Below, in pieces: positions 9,054-17,904 of a DNA stretch of 64,000 nucleotides; within the stretch, counting starts at the first letter, position 1, and the number at the start of each line of letters is the position of its first letter. A model generated the notes under the pieces. That model was not told where the DNA came from and did not search any database. It was given only the letters and a program-made list of their open reading frames with translations. The position numbers and the translations under genes are program-made. The DNA is taken from positions 585,216 to 649,215 of the forward strand of contig NZ_DS022299.1 of NCBI RefSeq assembly GCF_000153825.1, read 5' to 3'. The stretch comes from Synechococcus sp. RS9916. Lineage in GTDB: Bacteria > Cyanobacteriota > Cyanobacteriia > PCC-6307 > Cyanobiaceae.

Positions 9054-9121
9054 GTCGCAGTTCTGCGGTCCTCATCTTGTGCTGCCAGGCGGCAAGATGA
9101 GATGCGTTCTAGCTCTCAAGC

Positions 9122-9694
9122 GTGTCCTTTCCTCCCACACCGCCGCCGGAGTCGGTGCAGGTGGTTGCTTCTCCGGAGACCTTTCCGGACTGGACGAGCC
9201 TGAATGACACGATCATGGGTGGGCGTAGCCGTGCTGGTTGTCATCCCACGACCGCGGGCTTGGTTTTTGAGGGAGAGGTGGTGGCCGATGGAGGTGGTTT
9301 CGTCAGCTGCCGTTCGCCCAACTTCCGTCCTCCTCTCAATCTGAGTGGTTATCAGGGATTGCGTCTTCAGGTGGATGGAGGCGGTCGGACCCTGAAACTC
9401 GCGGTGGCCTGCAGCGATGGGGTTTTGGGGCTGACCGAATTGATCCCCGGTGGGTTGCGTTGGGTGGCCCCCATTCACACCCAAGCCGAAGGCACCACGG
9501 TGGTGGATGTTCGCTTTGCCGATCTTCGACCCGTGGTTCGGGCCAACCCCGTCACGCTGCCCGTTCGCTTCAATCCTGCTGCTGTGACCAGGCTGCAGCT
9601 GCTGTATTCCCGATTTGATGAGGGTGGTCAGGCGAATGCCGGCTTCAAGCCGGGCTCCATTCGGCTGGTGCTGCGATCGATTGAGGCCTTTTGA
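9122..9694 (+). CDS. CIA30 family protein
   Basis: The 190-residue protein begins at GTG 9122 and matches the complex I intermediate-associated protein 30 family, a galactose-binding-like beta sandwich: WTSLNDTIMGGRSRAG near residue 24, a GGGFVSCRSP strand, and YQGLRLQVDGGGRTLKLAV in the middle. In cyanobacteria and plants such proteins have been linked to assembly or stability of redox complexes; a role with NDH-1 here is inference. It has no signal peptide. The gene directly downstream begins 1 base after its stop. Confidence 0.8.
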   Translation: MSFPPTPPPESVQVVASPETFPDWTSLNDTIMGGRSRAGCHPTTAGLVFEGEVVADGGGFVSCRSPNFRPPLNLSGYQGLRLQVDGGGRTLKLAVACSDGVLGLTELIPGGLRWVAPIHTQAEGTTVVDVRFADLRPVVRANPVTLPVRFNPAAVTRLQLLYSRFDEGGQANAGFKPGSIRLVLRSIEAF

Positions 9695-9695
9695 G

Positions 9696-10130
9696 ATGCT
9701 CCCTGAGTTGCGTCCTGACCAAGACGATGCGTCCAATCCGGGGTTGTCTGGGCTGATTGCTGCTGCAGCTGATGTCTGCCGCAAGCCGTTGCGCCATGCC
9801 GTGGTGCTGTTGGACGCGGACCATCCTGATCAGCCGATTGGATTAGCGGACCTTTTGGACCGGGGTGATGACCTGAGGTTGCGGCTCGAGTGTCGTGATC
9901 AGGATGGGGTGCGCTGGGCTGATCAGGATCTGGAACTTGAGCTCTACCGCAGTGGTGATGATCTCAACCTGATGTTGGGCTGGTGGGATCAGCCCGACCG
10001 CCCCTTGTTGTGGCAAGGACAACACCCCGTGTGGATGGATGGCAACACAGGGAAGCGTTGTTCACCCCCGCAGGATGCTGCCCCGCTCGAAGCACTCACC
10101 CGTCGCTTGCGGGCGTTGCTTTGCGGCTAA
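9696..10130 (+). CDS. Conserved hypothetical protein
   Basis: The 144-residue acidic protein starts at ATG 9696, one base after the stop of the CIA30 gene, so translation is probably coupled; an in-frame start at 9615 would overlap that gene by 80 bases and is rejected. It is rich in Asp, Leu and Arg with no membrane segment (LLDADHPDQPIG, DLELELYRSGDDLNLMLGWW). I do not recognise the family. It faces ilvD tail to tail across 17 bases. Confidence 0.7.
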   Translation: MLPELRPDQDDASNPGLSGLIAAAADVCRKPLRHAVVLLDADHPDQPIGLADLLDRGDDLRLRLECRDQDGVRWADQDLELELYRSGDDLNLMLGWWDQPDRPLLWQGQHPVWMDGNTGKRCSPPQDAAPLEALTRRLRALLCG

Positions 10131-10147
10131 GCCCGCGAGAGTGAGGG

Positions 10148-11821
10148 TTAGTCCGCGATGTCGGTGGTGGCGCCGCGGCTGGAACTTGAGACCAGGCGCG
10201 CATATTTGCCCAGGATCCCTGTGCGGTACTTCGGGGTCGCAGGCGCCCAGGCGTTACGGCGGCGTTCCAGTTCGGCTTCGTCGATGTTCAGTTGAATCAG
10301 CAGTTTGTTGGCGTCGACAGTGATGCTGTCGCCTTCATGCACTAGGCCGATGGTGCCACCGACGGCGGCTTCTGGCGCCACGTGGCCGATCACCAAGCCG
10401 TAGGAACCACCGGAGAAACGTCCGTCGGTAATCAGGGCCACTTTGTCGAGCAGGCCCTGTCCCACAATTGCGGATGTGGGGCTGAGCATTTCCCGCATGC
10501 CGGGACCACCCACCGGGCCTTCGTTGCGAACGACCACCACATCACCGGCCTTGACCTGGTTGTCGAGGATGGCGGCAAGGCAGGTTTCTTCGCTTTCGAA
10601 CACCCGTGCCGGACCGGTGATCACCGGATTTTTCACACCGCTGATCTTTGCGACGGCACCTTCTGAGGCGAGGTTGCCTTTGAGGATGGCCAGGTGCCCC
10701 TTGGCGTACAAGGGATTGGACAGTGGGCGAATGACCTCCTGATCAGCAGGCGGAACCGAAGGCACATCAGCCAACAGTTCCTTCAGGCTTTTGCCTTCGA
10801 TGGTGCGGCACTCGCCATGGAGTAGTCCTCCATCCAGAAGCAATTTCATCACCTGAGGAATGCCCCCAGCCTGATGAAGATCAACCGTGACAAAACGGCC
10901 ACTGGGTTTGAGGTCACAGATCACCGGGACCCGCTGACGGATGCGCTCAAAATCGTCGATGCTCAGATCGACGCCGGCAGTGCGGGCAATGGCGAGCAGG
11001 TGGAGCACTGAATTGGTGGAGCCACCCACGGCCATAATCACGCTGATGGCGTTTTCAAACGCTTCCTTGGTGAGTAGATCAAGCGGGCGAATGTTGGCTT
11101 TGATGGCATCAACAAGCACCTCGGCTGAACGGGCTGCGCTATCAGCCTTCTCGGAGTCTTCCGCCGCCATGGTGGAGCTGTAGGGCAGGCTCAGACCGAG
11201 GGTTTCGATCGCAGCACTCATGGTGTTGGCGGTGAACATGCCGCCACAGCTGCCTGCACCGGGGCAGGCATTCTTTTCAATCGCCGTTAGCTGTTCTTCG
11301 TCAATCTTGCCGCTGGTGATCTGACCTACGGCCTCAAAGGCACTCACCACGGTGAGATCACAGCCGCCGAGTTTGCCGGGTTTGATGGTGCCGCCATAGA
11401 CAAAAATGGACGGGATGTTCATGCGGGCCATCGCGAGCATGGCGCCGGGCATGTTTTTGTCGCAGCCACCGACAGCGAGCACCCCATCCATGCTCTGGCC
11501 ATTGCAGGCCGTTTCGATCGCGTCAGCGATCACTTCCCTGCTCACCAGGGAGTACTTCATTCCTTCCGTGCCCATCGAAATGCCATCGCTGACGGTGATG
11601 GTTCCGAAGGTTTGGGGCATGCCGCCGGCCTGACGCGCTGACGCTTCAGCTCGCATCGCCAGATCGTTCAGCCCCACATTGCAGGGGGTGATGGTGCTGT
11701 AGCCGTTGGCGATGCCGATGATCGGCTTGCCGAAGTCGGCGTCACCAAAACCGACCGCACGCAACATGGCGCGGTTGGGGGAGCGGGAGATTCCCTGCGT
11801 GACGGCGTCGGAGCGGAGCAT
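10148..11821 (-). CDS. ilvD: Dihydroxy-acid dehydratase
   Basis: It dehydrates 2,3-dihydroxy acids to 2-keto acids in valine, leucine and isoleucine synthesis. The 557-residue IlvD/Edd protein has cysteines in the iron-sulfur ligand positions: C47 in [10 protein letters not shown]120 in [10 protein letters not shown] and C192 in [13 protein letters not shown]. The C-terminal [10 protein letters not shown] and GRFSGGSYG segments are complete. It is monocistronic by position. Start at ATG 11821 gives the usual [11 protein letters not shown]-terminus. Confidence 0.97.
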   Translation of the reverse strand: MLRSDAVTQGISRSPNRAMLRAVGFGDADFGKPIIGIANGYSTITPCNVGLNDLAMRAEASARQAGGMPQTFGTITVSDGISMGTEGMKYSLVSREVIADAIETACNGQSMDGVLAVGGCDKNMPGAMLAMARMNIPSIFVYGGTIKPGKLGGCDLTVVSAFEAVGQITSGKIDEEQLTAIEKNACPGAGSCGGMFTANTMSAAIETLGLSLPYSSTMAAEDSEKADSAARSAEVLVDAIKANIRPLDLLTKEAFENAISVIMAVGGSTNSVLHLLAIARTAGVDLSIDDFERIRQRVPVICDLKPSGRFVTVDLHQAGGIPQVMKLLLDGGLLHGECRTIEGKSLKELLADVPSVPPADQEVIRPLSNPLYAKGHLAILKGNLASEGAVAKISGVKNPVITGPARVFESEETCLAAILDNQVKAGDVVVVRNEGPVGGPGMREMLSPTSAIVGQGLLDKVALITDGRFSGGSYGLVIGHVAPEAAVGGTIGLVHEGDSITVDANKLLIQLNIDEAELERRRNAWAPATPKYRTGILGKYARLVSSSSRGATTDIAD

Positions 11822-11889
11822 CGAAAGCAGCCGGCGGGCGGTGAGTGACGTTCCGCCAACCTACCGACGGGCGGGATTGCTCCCTGGGC

Positions 11890-12177
11890 TCAGTTTTTGG
11901 CGCCGAAATCCTCGAGCTGACGGCGCACATCCGCGATGGCTGCGTTGAGTTGCTCAACGCGTTGCTCCAGCTGCACCTCCTGGCCAAGGCGCTCGCTTGA
12001 CTCCAAGGCTTCGCTTCCGTCTTGGATTCGCGGGGCGTAGAGCATCGACTGTTGGCGCTTGGTGCGTTGTCGACGCTCGGCTTCCGACAGCAGCCACCAG
12101 GCCAGGCCCGCAGCCCCCAGAACGGCGCCGCTGATCAGGGTGGCAAAGGTGCCGGAAGCGGATTCGCGCTGGGCCAT
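11890..12177 (-). CDS. Small membrane-anchored coiled-coil protein
   Basis: I chose the ATG at 12177 (95 residues, MAQRESASGTF); another ATG three codons upstream is possible. Residues 8-24 form one hydrophobic segment (LISGAVLGAAGLAWWLL), followed by a charged region and a predicted coiled coil near the C-terminus (EQRVEQLNAAIADVRRQLEDF). The family is not recognised. It lies 19 bases downstream of the UPRT-like gene on the same strand and may be in its transcript. Confidence 0.65.
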   Translation of the reverse strand: MAQRESASGTFATLISGAVLGAAGLAWWLLSEAERRQRTKRQQSMLYAPRIQDGSEALESSERLGQEVQLEQRVEQLNAAIADVRRQLEDFGAKN

Positions 12178-12196
12178 GGTCAGCAAACTGATGCCA

Positions 12197-12823
12197 TCAG
12201 GCTAGAGACTCTGGGCCCGTTCGGATCAGCATTCGTTCCACGGGCGCGCCGATCCCCGGGAGGACGCGACCTGCGTCATCGAGTGCTTCATCGATGCAGG
12301 CGGTGTGGAGGGTCAGATCGGGGATGGTTTCCCCCAACACTTTCAAGCCTGGGCTGGCGGCAACGGCTGTGATCACGCGCACGCGGCGCAGATCATCGAC
12401 GCCTGCTGCGGCCAGGTCTTGCAGGGTTTTCAGCAGGCGCTGGCCATCGCTGACCTGATCGATGAACACCACAATTCCGGCCTGAGACTCGATCTTCTCG
12501 GGCACACCGCTCAGGCAGAGCTCAGCATTGGGAAGCACCTGACGGGCCCCTTGCCAGAGCGACAGGCCGCCGGGAAGCAAAGGAATCGCGAGCAGGGGCA
12601 CTGAGCCCTCGATCACGCTTCCCTCGGTTTCCTGAAGCGGTGTTGTGACGGTTTCACGCCGGTGCGGGAGCCAATCCCGCACCGCTTCGTAGCTCAGCCA
12701 ACGACCCAGTTCCTCCATGCCCGTGGCAAATAAAGCCGCGGGTGTGCCGGCGTGGCGCAGCACGGTGAGCCAGTGGGCAATCAGGGGATGTGGGGGAACC
12801 ACCACCCTCAAGGTCTTGGCCAT
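12197..12823 (-). CDS. Uracil phosphoribosyltransferase-like protein, PRPP loop lost
   Basis: The 208-residue protein follows UPRT from end to end: VPPHPLIAHWL (9-19), ELGRWLSYEAVRDWLP (38-53), ITAVAASPGLKVL (151-163) and a C-terminal LPGIGAPVERMLIRT (188-202). Active UPRTs carry a PRPP loop close to DPMLATGGS; here the place holds IDQVSDGQR (121-129). The segment between the central strands is shortened and LPGLGDAGDR-type uracil-binding residues are altered. It is therefore probably not a uracil phosphoribosyltransferase, though the fold looks intact. I start it at ATG 12823; ATG 12850 would add nine residues. Function is unknown. Confidence 0.75.
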   Translation of the reverse strand: MAKTLRVVVPPHPLIAHWLTVLRHAGTPAALFATGMEELGRWLSYEAVRDWLPHRRETVTTPLQETEGSVIEGSVPLLAIPLLPGGLSLWQGARQVLPNAELCLSGVPEKIESQAGIVVFIDQVSDGQRLLKTLQDLAAAGVDDLRRVRVITAVAASPGLKVLGETIPDLTLHTACIDEALDDAGRVLPGIGAPVERMLIRTGPESLA

Positions 12824-12941
12824 GCGCGTGGATCGGCGAACAACTGCCATAACGTGTCGGTCAAACTACGGCAGGTGCTCCGCTGCCCTGTCTGCTGCCC
12901 TGTTGGTGTTGCGCATGCCCGCTTTGTTCCGTCGTTCTGCA

Positions 12942-13463
12942 ATGCGGCTGTTGAATCCCCGCGCGCTCTGCTCTGGCCTGCTCGCAACGCTGGTCTGCTG
13001 TGTGATCAGCGTCGCGCTGTTGCCGAGTTCGCCCGCTCAAGCGATTACGGCTCCCGAATTGCGGGGTCAGAAAGCTGTACAGGACATCAGCGCCGATATG
13101 CACGGCCGTGATTTGAAGGAAAAGGAGTTCCTGAAGGCGGATCTTCAAGGTGTCGATTTATCCGAGGCTGATCTGCGTGGAGCAGTGATCAATACCTCCC
13201 TTCTTCAGGGTTCCGACCTGCGCAGTGCTGACCTCGGCGATGTGGTGGCGTTTGCCAGCCGATTTGACGGAGCTGACCTGCGCGATGCTCGTTTTGTCAA
13301 TGCGATGTTGATGCAGAGCCGCTTCACCGAAGCGAACATTGAAGGAGCCGATTTCACCAACGCCGTGATCGATCTTCCTCAGCTCAAGGCAATGTGTGCG
13401 CGTGCTGAAGGGGTTAACAGCGCCACTGGCATCAGCACCCGTGAAAGCCTGGGTTGTCGTTGA
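12942..13463 (+). CDS. Exported pentapeptide-repeat protein, probably lumenal
   Basis: The 173-residue protein has an N-terminal signal peptide (basic start, hydrophobic core, cleavage near SSPAQA at about residue 34) and then pentapeptide repeats of the A(D/N)LxX type: LKADLQGVDLSEADLRGA, GSDLRSADLGD, GADLRDARF and NIEGADFTNA. Such lumenal repeat proteins occur in thylakoids. ATG 12915 is an alternative start adding nine residues. The stop TGA shares its last base with the ATG of the CobW gene, so the two are translationally coupled. Confidence 0.8.
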   Translation: MRLLNPRALCSGLLATLVCCVISVALLPSSPAQAITAPELRGQKAVQDISADMHGRDLKEKEFLKADLQGVDLSEADLRGAVINTSLLQGSDLRSADLGDVVAFASRFDGADLRDARFVNAMLMQSRFTEANIEGADFTNAVIDLPQLKAMCARAEGVNSATGISTRESLGCR

Positions 13464-14524
13464 TGGCCCGCCTTCCCGTCACGGTGATCACCGGTTTCCT
13501 TGGTGCCGGTAAGACCACCCTGCTTCGCCACCTTCTCAGCCAAAGCGGCCAGCGATTGGCTGTGATGGTCAACGAATTCGGCACCGTTGGTCTTGATGGT
13601 GACTTGATCCGCAGTTGTGGCTTCTGCCCTGAGGAGGATCTTGAAGGTCGCCTGGTTGAGCTCAACAACGGATGTTTGTGCTGCACCGTGCAGGACGATT
13701 TTCTGCCCACGATGCAGACCCTGCTCAAACGGGCCGACAGCCTCGACGGCATCGTGGTTGAGACCAGTGGTCTGGCCCTGCCGCGACCTCTGCTGCAGGC
13801 CTTGGAGTGGCCTGAAGTTCGTGCCCAGGTGGTGGTGAATGGTGTGATCACCGTGGTGGATGGTGAAGCCCTGGAGGGTGGCAGTCCTGTGGGCGATCCC
13901 GACGCCCTTGAACGTCAGCGGTTAGAGGACCCCAGCCTTGATCACATCGTCGCGATTGAAGAGCTGTTCGAAGATCAACTCCAGGCCGCTGACCAGGTGT
14001 TGATCAGCCGCGCTGATCGTCTTGACCCTGGCCAGCTTCAGTCGGTGCGTGATGGCCTGCTGAATCGGGTGCGCAGCGGCACGCCGCTGTTGCCCATTGA
14101 GCGGGGAGTCATTGATCCCGCCGTGGTGCTCGGCATGGTTCGACAGGCGTCTGCGGTAGAGGCGGAAGTTGACCACGATCACGATCACGATCACAGCCAC
14201 GACCACGACCATCACGACCACACGCACGTGGATGCCGTGAGTGGCACGGTGCGTCTAGAGCAATCCATCACCCGCGCCGCTTTAGAGCAACTTTTGCCTG
14301 AATTCGCTGTGGCTCATGGCGTGGTGCGCCTGAAAGGGCGCGTGTGGTTGGCCGGCAAAACGTTGCCGCTGCAACTGCAGATGGTGGGCCCTCGTCTGGA
14401 AAGCTGGTTTGAAGCGGCACCGGATCACGCCTGGCAACCCAGCTCGGGCGCCGGGGTCGATCTCGTGGTGATTGGGTTCAATCCCCATGCTGCCGAACTG
14501 CTCAGTGCTCGCTTGCTGGCGTAA
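13463..14524 (+). CDS. CobW/COG0523 metallochaperone GTPase
   Basis: This G3E-family P-loop GTPase has 353 residues: Walker A GFLGAGKT (11-18), the metal-binding CLCC (71-74), a Walker B-like VVETSG (98-103) and a C-terminal CobW domain from about residue 265. A linker at 238-255 holds ten His in 18 residues, a likely metal reservoir. The guanine-recognition motif, usually NKxD or TKxD, reads SRAD (182-185). Family members insert or deliver zinc, cobalt or nickel; the metal here cannot be told from sequence. It is coupled to the lumenal pentapeptide gene by a one-base overlap and overlaps the convergent MFS gene by 23 bases. Confidence 0.88.
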   Translation: MARLPVTVITGFLGAGKTTLLRHLLSQSGQRLAVMVNEFGTVGLDGDLIRSCGFCPEEDLEGRLVELNNGCLCCTVQDDFLPTMQTLLKRADSLDGIVVETSGLALPRPLLQALEWPEVRAQVVVNGVITVVDGEALEGGSPVGDPDALERQRLEDPSLDHIVAIEELFEDQLQAADQVLISRADRLDPGQLQSVRDGLLNRVRSGTPLLPIERGVIDPAVVLGMVRQASAVEAEVDHDHDHDHSHDHDHHDHTHVDAVSGTVRLEQSITRAALEQLLPEFAVAHGVVRLKGRVWLAGKTLPLQLQMVGPRLESWFEAAPDHAWQPSSGAGVDLVVIGFNPHAAELLSARLLA

Positions 14525-15863
14525 GTCGACGATCCCAGCCCTTCATCAACCAGAGGGCCGTCATCACCAGCAGAGCTGGAACAACCCCCATGCACAAACG
14601 AATCATCACCAGTGCGCTGTGGGGTTGTTGAGGCCCCAGAGCGGCCACGTAACCACTCCAGCTCAGGAGGAGACCGAGAGCAAACACTGAACAAGCACTG
14701 CCCAGTTTTTGGATTTGAACCATGAAGGCGGTGATCAATCCTGCTGGATGTCCTTGCTGGAGATCAACAGCATCCGGCAGAAACGCCCAGGGCAGCAGGT
14801 AGGCAGTCGAGGCCCCTAGTCCAAGCCCCAGCACGGCAGTGATCAGCAGGATCAAAGGCATGCGGTTGGCTGATGCCCAAGGGCTCAGATCGACATGAAG
14901 GCCAGGCAGCAACGTGGCCACCAGGCACAGGGTGATCCAGAGGCAGCCTCCGATCAACAGTGCTCTGAACCGGCTGCTGCGATCAGCCACCTGATTCCAG
15001 ATCCACAGGCCCATCAGCGCCGCCAGTTGGAAGGGGATCAAGAGACCTGTGCTCCAGCTGTGGGGGAGGTGCATCGCATCCCTCAAATAGATGATGGCCA
15101 CGGGCTGCATGAGCTGAAGGGCGCACCACAGCAGCAAATACAAGACCACCACCCTTAAAAAGAGGGGGTTGGGTAGCAGAGACCGCAATTGGGGGAGTAA
15201 CCCTCTCTGATCGTGGCTTGGGCGGCGGCACTGCCGAGCAGCAGGAGCGAGACCCAAGGCACTGAGCGAGCTACCGGTGATCAGCACGACGCCTGCGAAG
15301 CAACCCAGACGCCAGTACCCCGAAGCGCCGTGGTGGGTGAGCATGGCTCCTGCCACCAGTCCGATCAAGCTCGCCAGCACAGAACCGGTGAAGCGTGCTG
15401 TGTTCAGTCGTGTCCGCAACGGGGTGTTGTTGGTCAGCTCTGTGGCCAGCGCTGCATAGGGCAAGTTCACCCCTGAATAGGTGGCTTGGAAAAGACTGGC
15501 CACCAGTACAAACCAACAAAAGCGCCAGGGATCTGCAAACGGGGGTACCCACCACATCAGGGCCATCGACAGCCCTAGGGGCACGGCACAGCCGAGTATC
15601 CAGGGAATGCGTGGACCGAGCCGGTGTTGGGTGTGGTCCCCAAGCCAACCGATCACTTGATCACTGATCACGTCCCAGATGCGCACCACCATCAGCACGG
15701 TGCCGGCCAGCCAGGCGGGAAGTCCGGCAACCGCTGTGTAAAACACAAAGAGGTAAAACCCCACCAGAGCTGCTGCCATGCCTGTGCCCGCATCGCCGAT
15801 GCCGTAGGCCAGCAGGGTGCGTCTCCGCAAGCCCCCTGAGGCGTCAGCGATGTCGGCGTGCAT
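14502..15863 (-). CDS. MFS sugar:cation symporter family (GPH) transporter
   Basis: The 453-residue protein resembles the glycoside-pentoside-hexuronide symporters: an N-terminal YGIGDAGTGMAAALVGFYLFVFY segment, VRIWDVISDQVIGWLGDHT (the family-typical WDxxxDPxxG-like loop) and RLGPRIPWI, with about twelve hydrophobic segments. A role in uptake or export of a glycoside or sugar at the plasma membrane is inferred from family. The YkuD-like gene ends one base upstream, so the two are likely co-transcribed. Confidence 0.82.
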   Translation of the reverse strand: MHADIADASGGLRRRTLLAYGIGDAGTGMAAALVGFYLFVFYTAVAGLPAWLAGTVLMVVRIWDVISDQVIGWLGDHTQHRLGPRIPWILGCAVPLGLSMALMWWVPPFADPWRFCWFVLVASLFQATYSGVNLPYAALATELTNNTPLRTRLNTARFTGSVLASLIGLVAGAMLTHHGASGYWRLGCFAGVVLITGSSLSALGLAPAARQCRRPSHDQRGLLPQLRSLLPNPLFLRVVVLYLLLWCALQLMQPVAIIYLRDAMHLPHSWSTGLLIPFQLAALMGLWIWNQVADRSSRFRALLIGGCLWITLCLVATLLPGLHVDLSPWASANRMPLILLITAVLGLGLGASTAYLLPWAFLPDAVDLQQGHPAGLITAFMVQIQKLGSACSVFALGLLLSWSGYVAALGPQQPHSALVMIRLCMGVVPALLVMTALWLMKGWDRRLTPASEH

Positions 15864-15864
15864 G

Positions 15865-16518
15865 TCAGTTGGTCACCACCAGCTCACGAATTTTGGCCTT
15901 GTTCACTTGGCGCGCCAATTCGAGAAGATCGTTGCGCTTGATCAAGCCAATGCAGCCCAGCGTTCCGCTGTTGGCACCCAGTCCTGCGCTGGGGTCTTGG
16001 TGAATGCCCAGCACGCGTCGCCCCGTGGGGAAGGTGGGCTCGATGCCAATCCAGATGGGGCCAAGTTCGGGATAGGCCCCTGCGGCCAGTGGTTCCACTG
16101 GGCCAAGGATGTAGTGCCCTGCGGGTAGCGGAGCGCGGCTGCCGAGGCGGTCACGGTCAGCACTCTGGCGATTGGCCCTGCCGCTGACGGCATCGAACTG
16201 ACGCACCGGCTGGCCTGGGATTTCCAGACGAAGACTCCAGATTGGATCGCCGGTGCTGGGCAAGCGGCGATGGGTCTTCTCCAGCACCAGAACCGACGTC
16301 CCCTCCTCCTGCAGCTTGGCGAGCAGCTCTGCCGGTGAGGCCCGGTGCTGTTGCGTGTCGCTGTGGCTTCGGGCGGCCACACTGCTGCGCGTTGTCTCGT
16401 TGGGCGTGGCCAAGCGGATGGCCAGAGCCTCGTTCAGGGTCAGGGCTTGGCCTGGGCTGGCGAACGACACTCCGGCGCTGATCAGGATCAGTAGGCGCGA
16501 CAGACGGTCCGGCAGCAT
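15865..16518 (-). CDS. Exported L,D-transpeptidase-like (YkuD fold) protein
   Basis: The 217-residue protein has a signal peptide (about residues 1-25, cleavage after GQA) and a YkuD-like domain: GHYILGPVEPL (134-144), IWIGIEP (155-161), then H173 in LGIHQDP and C189 in SGTLGCIGLI. YkuD enzymes cross-link peptidoglycan or attach lipoprotein through a Cys. The usual SHGCIR is here GTLGCIG, losing the His and Arg next to the Cys, so activity is uncertain. Family assignment is fairly sure, catalytic role less so. Confidence 0.75.
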   Translation of the reverse strand: MLPDRLSRLLILISAGVSFASPGQALTLNEALAIRLATPNETTRSSVAARSHSDTQQHRASPAELLAKLQEEGTSVLVLEKTHRRLPSTGDPIWSLRLEIPGQPVRQFDAVSGRANRQSADRDRLGSRAPLPAGHYILGPVEPLAAGAYPELGPIWIGIEPTFPTGRRVLGIHQDPSAGLGANSGTLGCIGLIKRNDLLELARQVNKAKIRELVVTN

Positions 16519-16597
16519 CGATCAGGCGAAAGGGGATGCCGAAACTACGGATTGTTTTTATCGCTCCCGAAAAGAAAAGCCAGTTTTCAGTCCGGAC

Positions 16598-17902
16598 TTA
16601 GGTCTTTGCTGAGACGGGCGCGCCTTCTCCGGTCGTGCTGCCCTGCAGGGGGGCAAAGGCGGTTTCGCGCGTGAATCCCACGGCGGTCACCAGGGTGACC
16701 ACCCCAGCACCCACTAAAAGCAAGGCGGGGCTTGTTGGATGGCCGCTGTGCATCACCAGCCAGGTGGCTGCCAGCGGAGTCAGTCCCCCGATCCAGCCTT
16801 CCGCAAGGTTGAACGCGAGTGCCAGGCCTGTGTTGCGAATCGCCTGCGGCATCAGTTCCACATTGGCTGCGTTTTTGGCTCCGGCCAGAATGGCGACGGC
16901 CATCACCAGCCCCAGCTCCCCTCGCCAGATCGTCGAGGGATCGTGGCTCTGCAGCAGATGGAGCACGGGCCAGGCTCCCAGCACAAGCCAGCCTGAGCCC
17001 AGGATGAACATCGGTTTTCGGCCGACTCGATCGCCGATCAGTGCCGAGATTGGGTAGAGGATCAACAGCAACCCCATCGCTTTGGTGTTGAGGTTGAGGG
17101 CGGTGGCTGACGCCAATTTGTCAATGCTCTCCAGGTCACTCACGACGTACACGAACAGCAGATAGAAGCTCACGCTGCTGGCAACATTCAGTAGAAGCAC
17201 CCTTAGGAGTGCTGATCGATGCATCACCAGCTCTCTTAAGGGCTGATTGCTGGGTGGTTCGACCGATTGCATCGGGCGCAGATGGTTGCGCAGCAGCACC
17301 CCCACCAGGGCGATCACTGAACCCAAGGCAAAGGCGATCCGCCATCCCCAGGCGTGAAGCTGTTCCGGGCTCAATCCATGGGCCAGGCAATCGCCCAACG
17401 CCGAGGCGAGGAGCATGCCTGCAACCGATCCCCACAGTCCCCACATGGCCATCCAGCCGCGTTTGCGGGAAGGCGCCCGTTCGCAGAGATAAATGATCGA
17501 CGTCGTGTATTCACCACCCGCTGAAAGTCCCTGCATGAGGCGCAAGATCACCAGCAGGATCGGCGCAAGGATGCCGACCTGGTTGTAGGTCGGCAGGGCC
17601 GCCATCAATGTGGTTGGGATCGCCATGGCCACCACGCTGATCAGCAGGGCGTGTTGACTTCCCATTCGGTCGCCAATGCGCCCGAGAACGACACCACCAA
17701 GCGGTCGAACGAGGAATCCGGCTGCAAACGTCGCGAAAGCCGCAAGCAGGGAAACACCGGGTTGTGCGTCTGGAAAAAACTCGTGGCCGATCGTGACCGC
17801 GAAGTAGCCATACAAGGAAAAGTCGTACCACTCCATCACGTTCCCGATCAGCCCTGCGCAGATCACACGGACCAAAGGCTTTTCGCTTGGCCAACGCACC
17901 AT
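16598..17902 (-). CDS. MFS transporter, metabolite:H+ symporter (MHS) family
   Basis: ATG 17902 gives 434 residues starting MVRWPSEKPLVRVICAG; the frame is open further upstream, but that part is out-of-frame shadow of the next gene. The MHS signature IGNVMEWYDFSLYGYFAV is at residues 18-35, with FLVRPLGGVVLGRIGDR in the loop between helices 2 and 3 and RLMQGLSAGGEY in helix 4. MHS members (ProP, KgtP, ShiA) import betaine, organic acids or shikimate; the substrate here is unknown. It follows the membrane methyltransferase by 2 bases. Confidence 0.88.
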   Translation of the reverse strand: MVRWPSEKPLVRVICAGLIGNVMEWYDFSLYGYFAVTIGHEFFPDAQPGVSLLAAFATFAAGFLVRPLGGVVLGRIGDRMGSQHALLISVVAMAIPTTLMAALPTYNQVGILAPILLVILRLMQGLSAGGEYTTSIIYLCERAPSRKRGWMAMWGLWGSVAGMLLASALGDCLAHGLSPEQLHAWGWRIAFALGSVIALVGVLLRNHLRPMQSVEPPSNQPLRELVMHRSALLRVLLLNVASSVSFYLLFVYVVSDLESIDKLASATALNLNTKAMGLLLILYPISALIGDRVGRKPMFILGSGWLVLGAWPVLHLLQSHDPSTIWRGELGLVMAVAILAGAKNAANVELMPQAIRNTGLALAFNLAEGWIGGLTPLAATWLVMHSGHPTSPALLLVGAGVVTLVTAVGFTRETAFAPLQGSTTGEGAPVSAKT

Positions 17903-17904
17903 GG

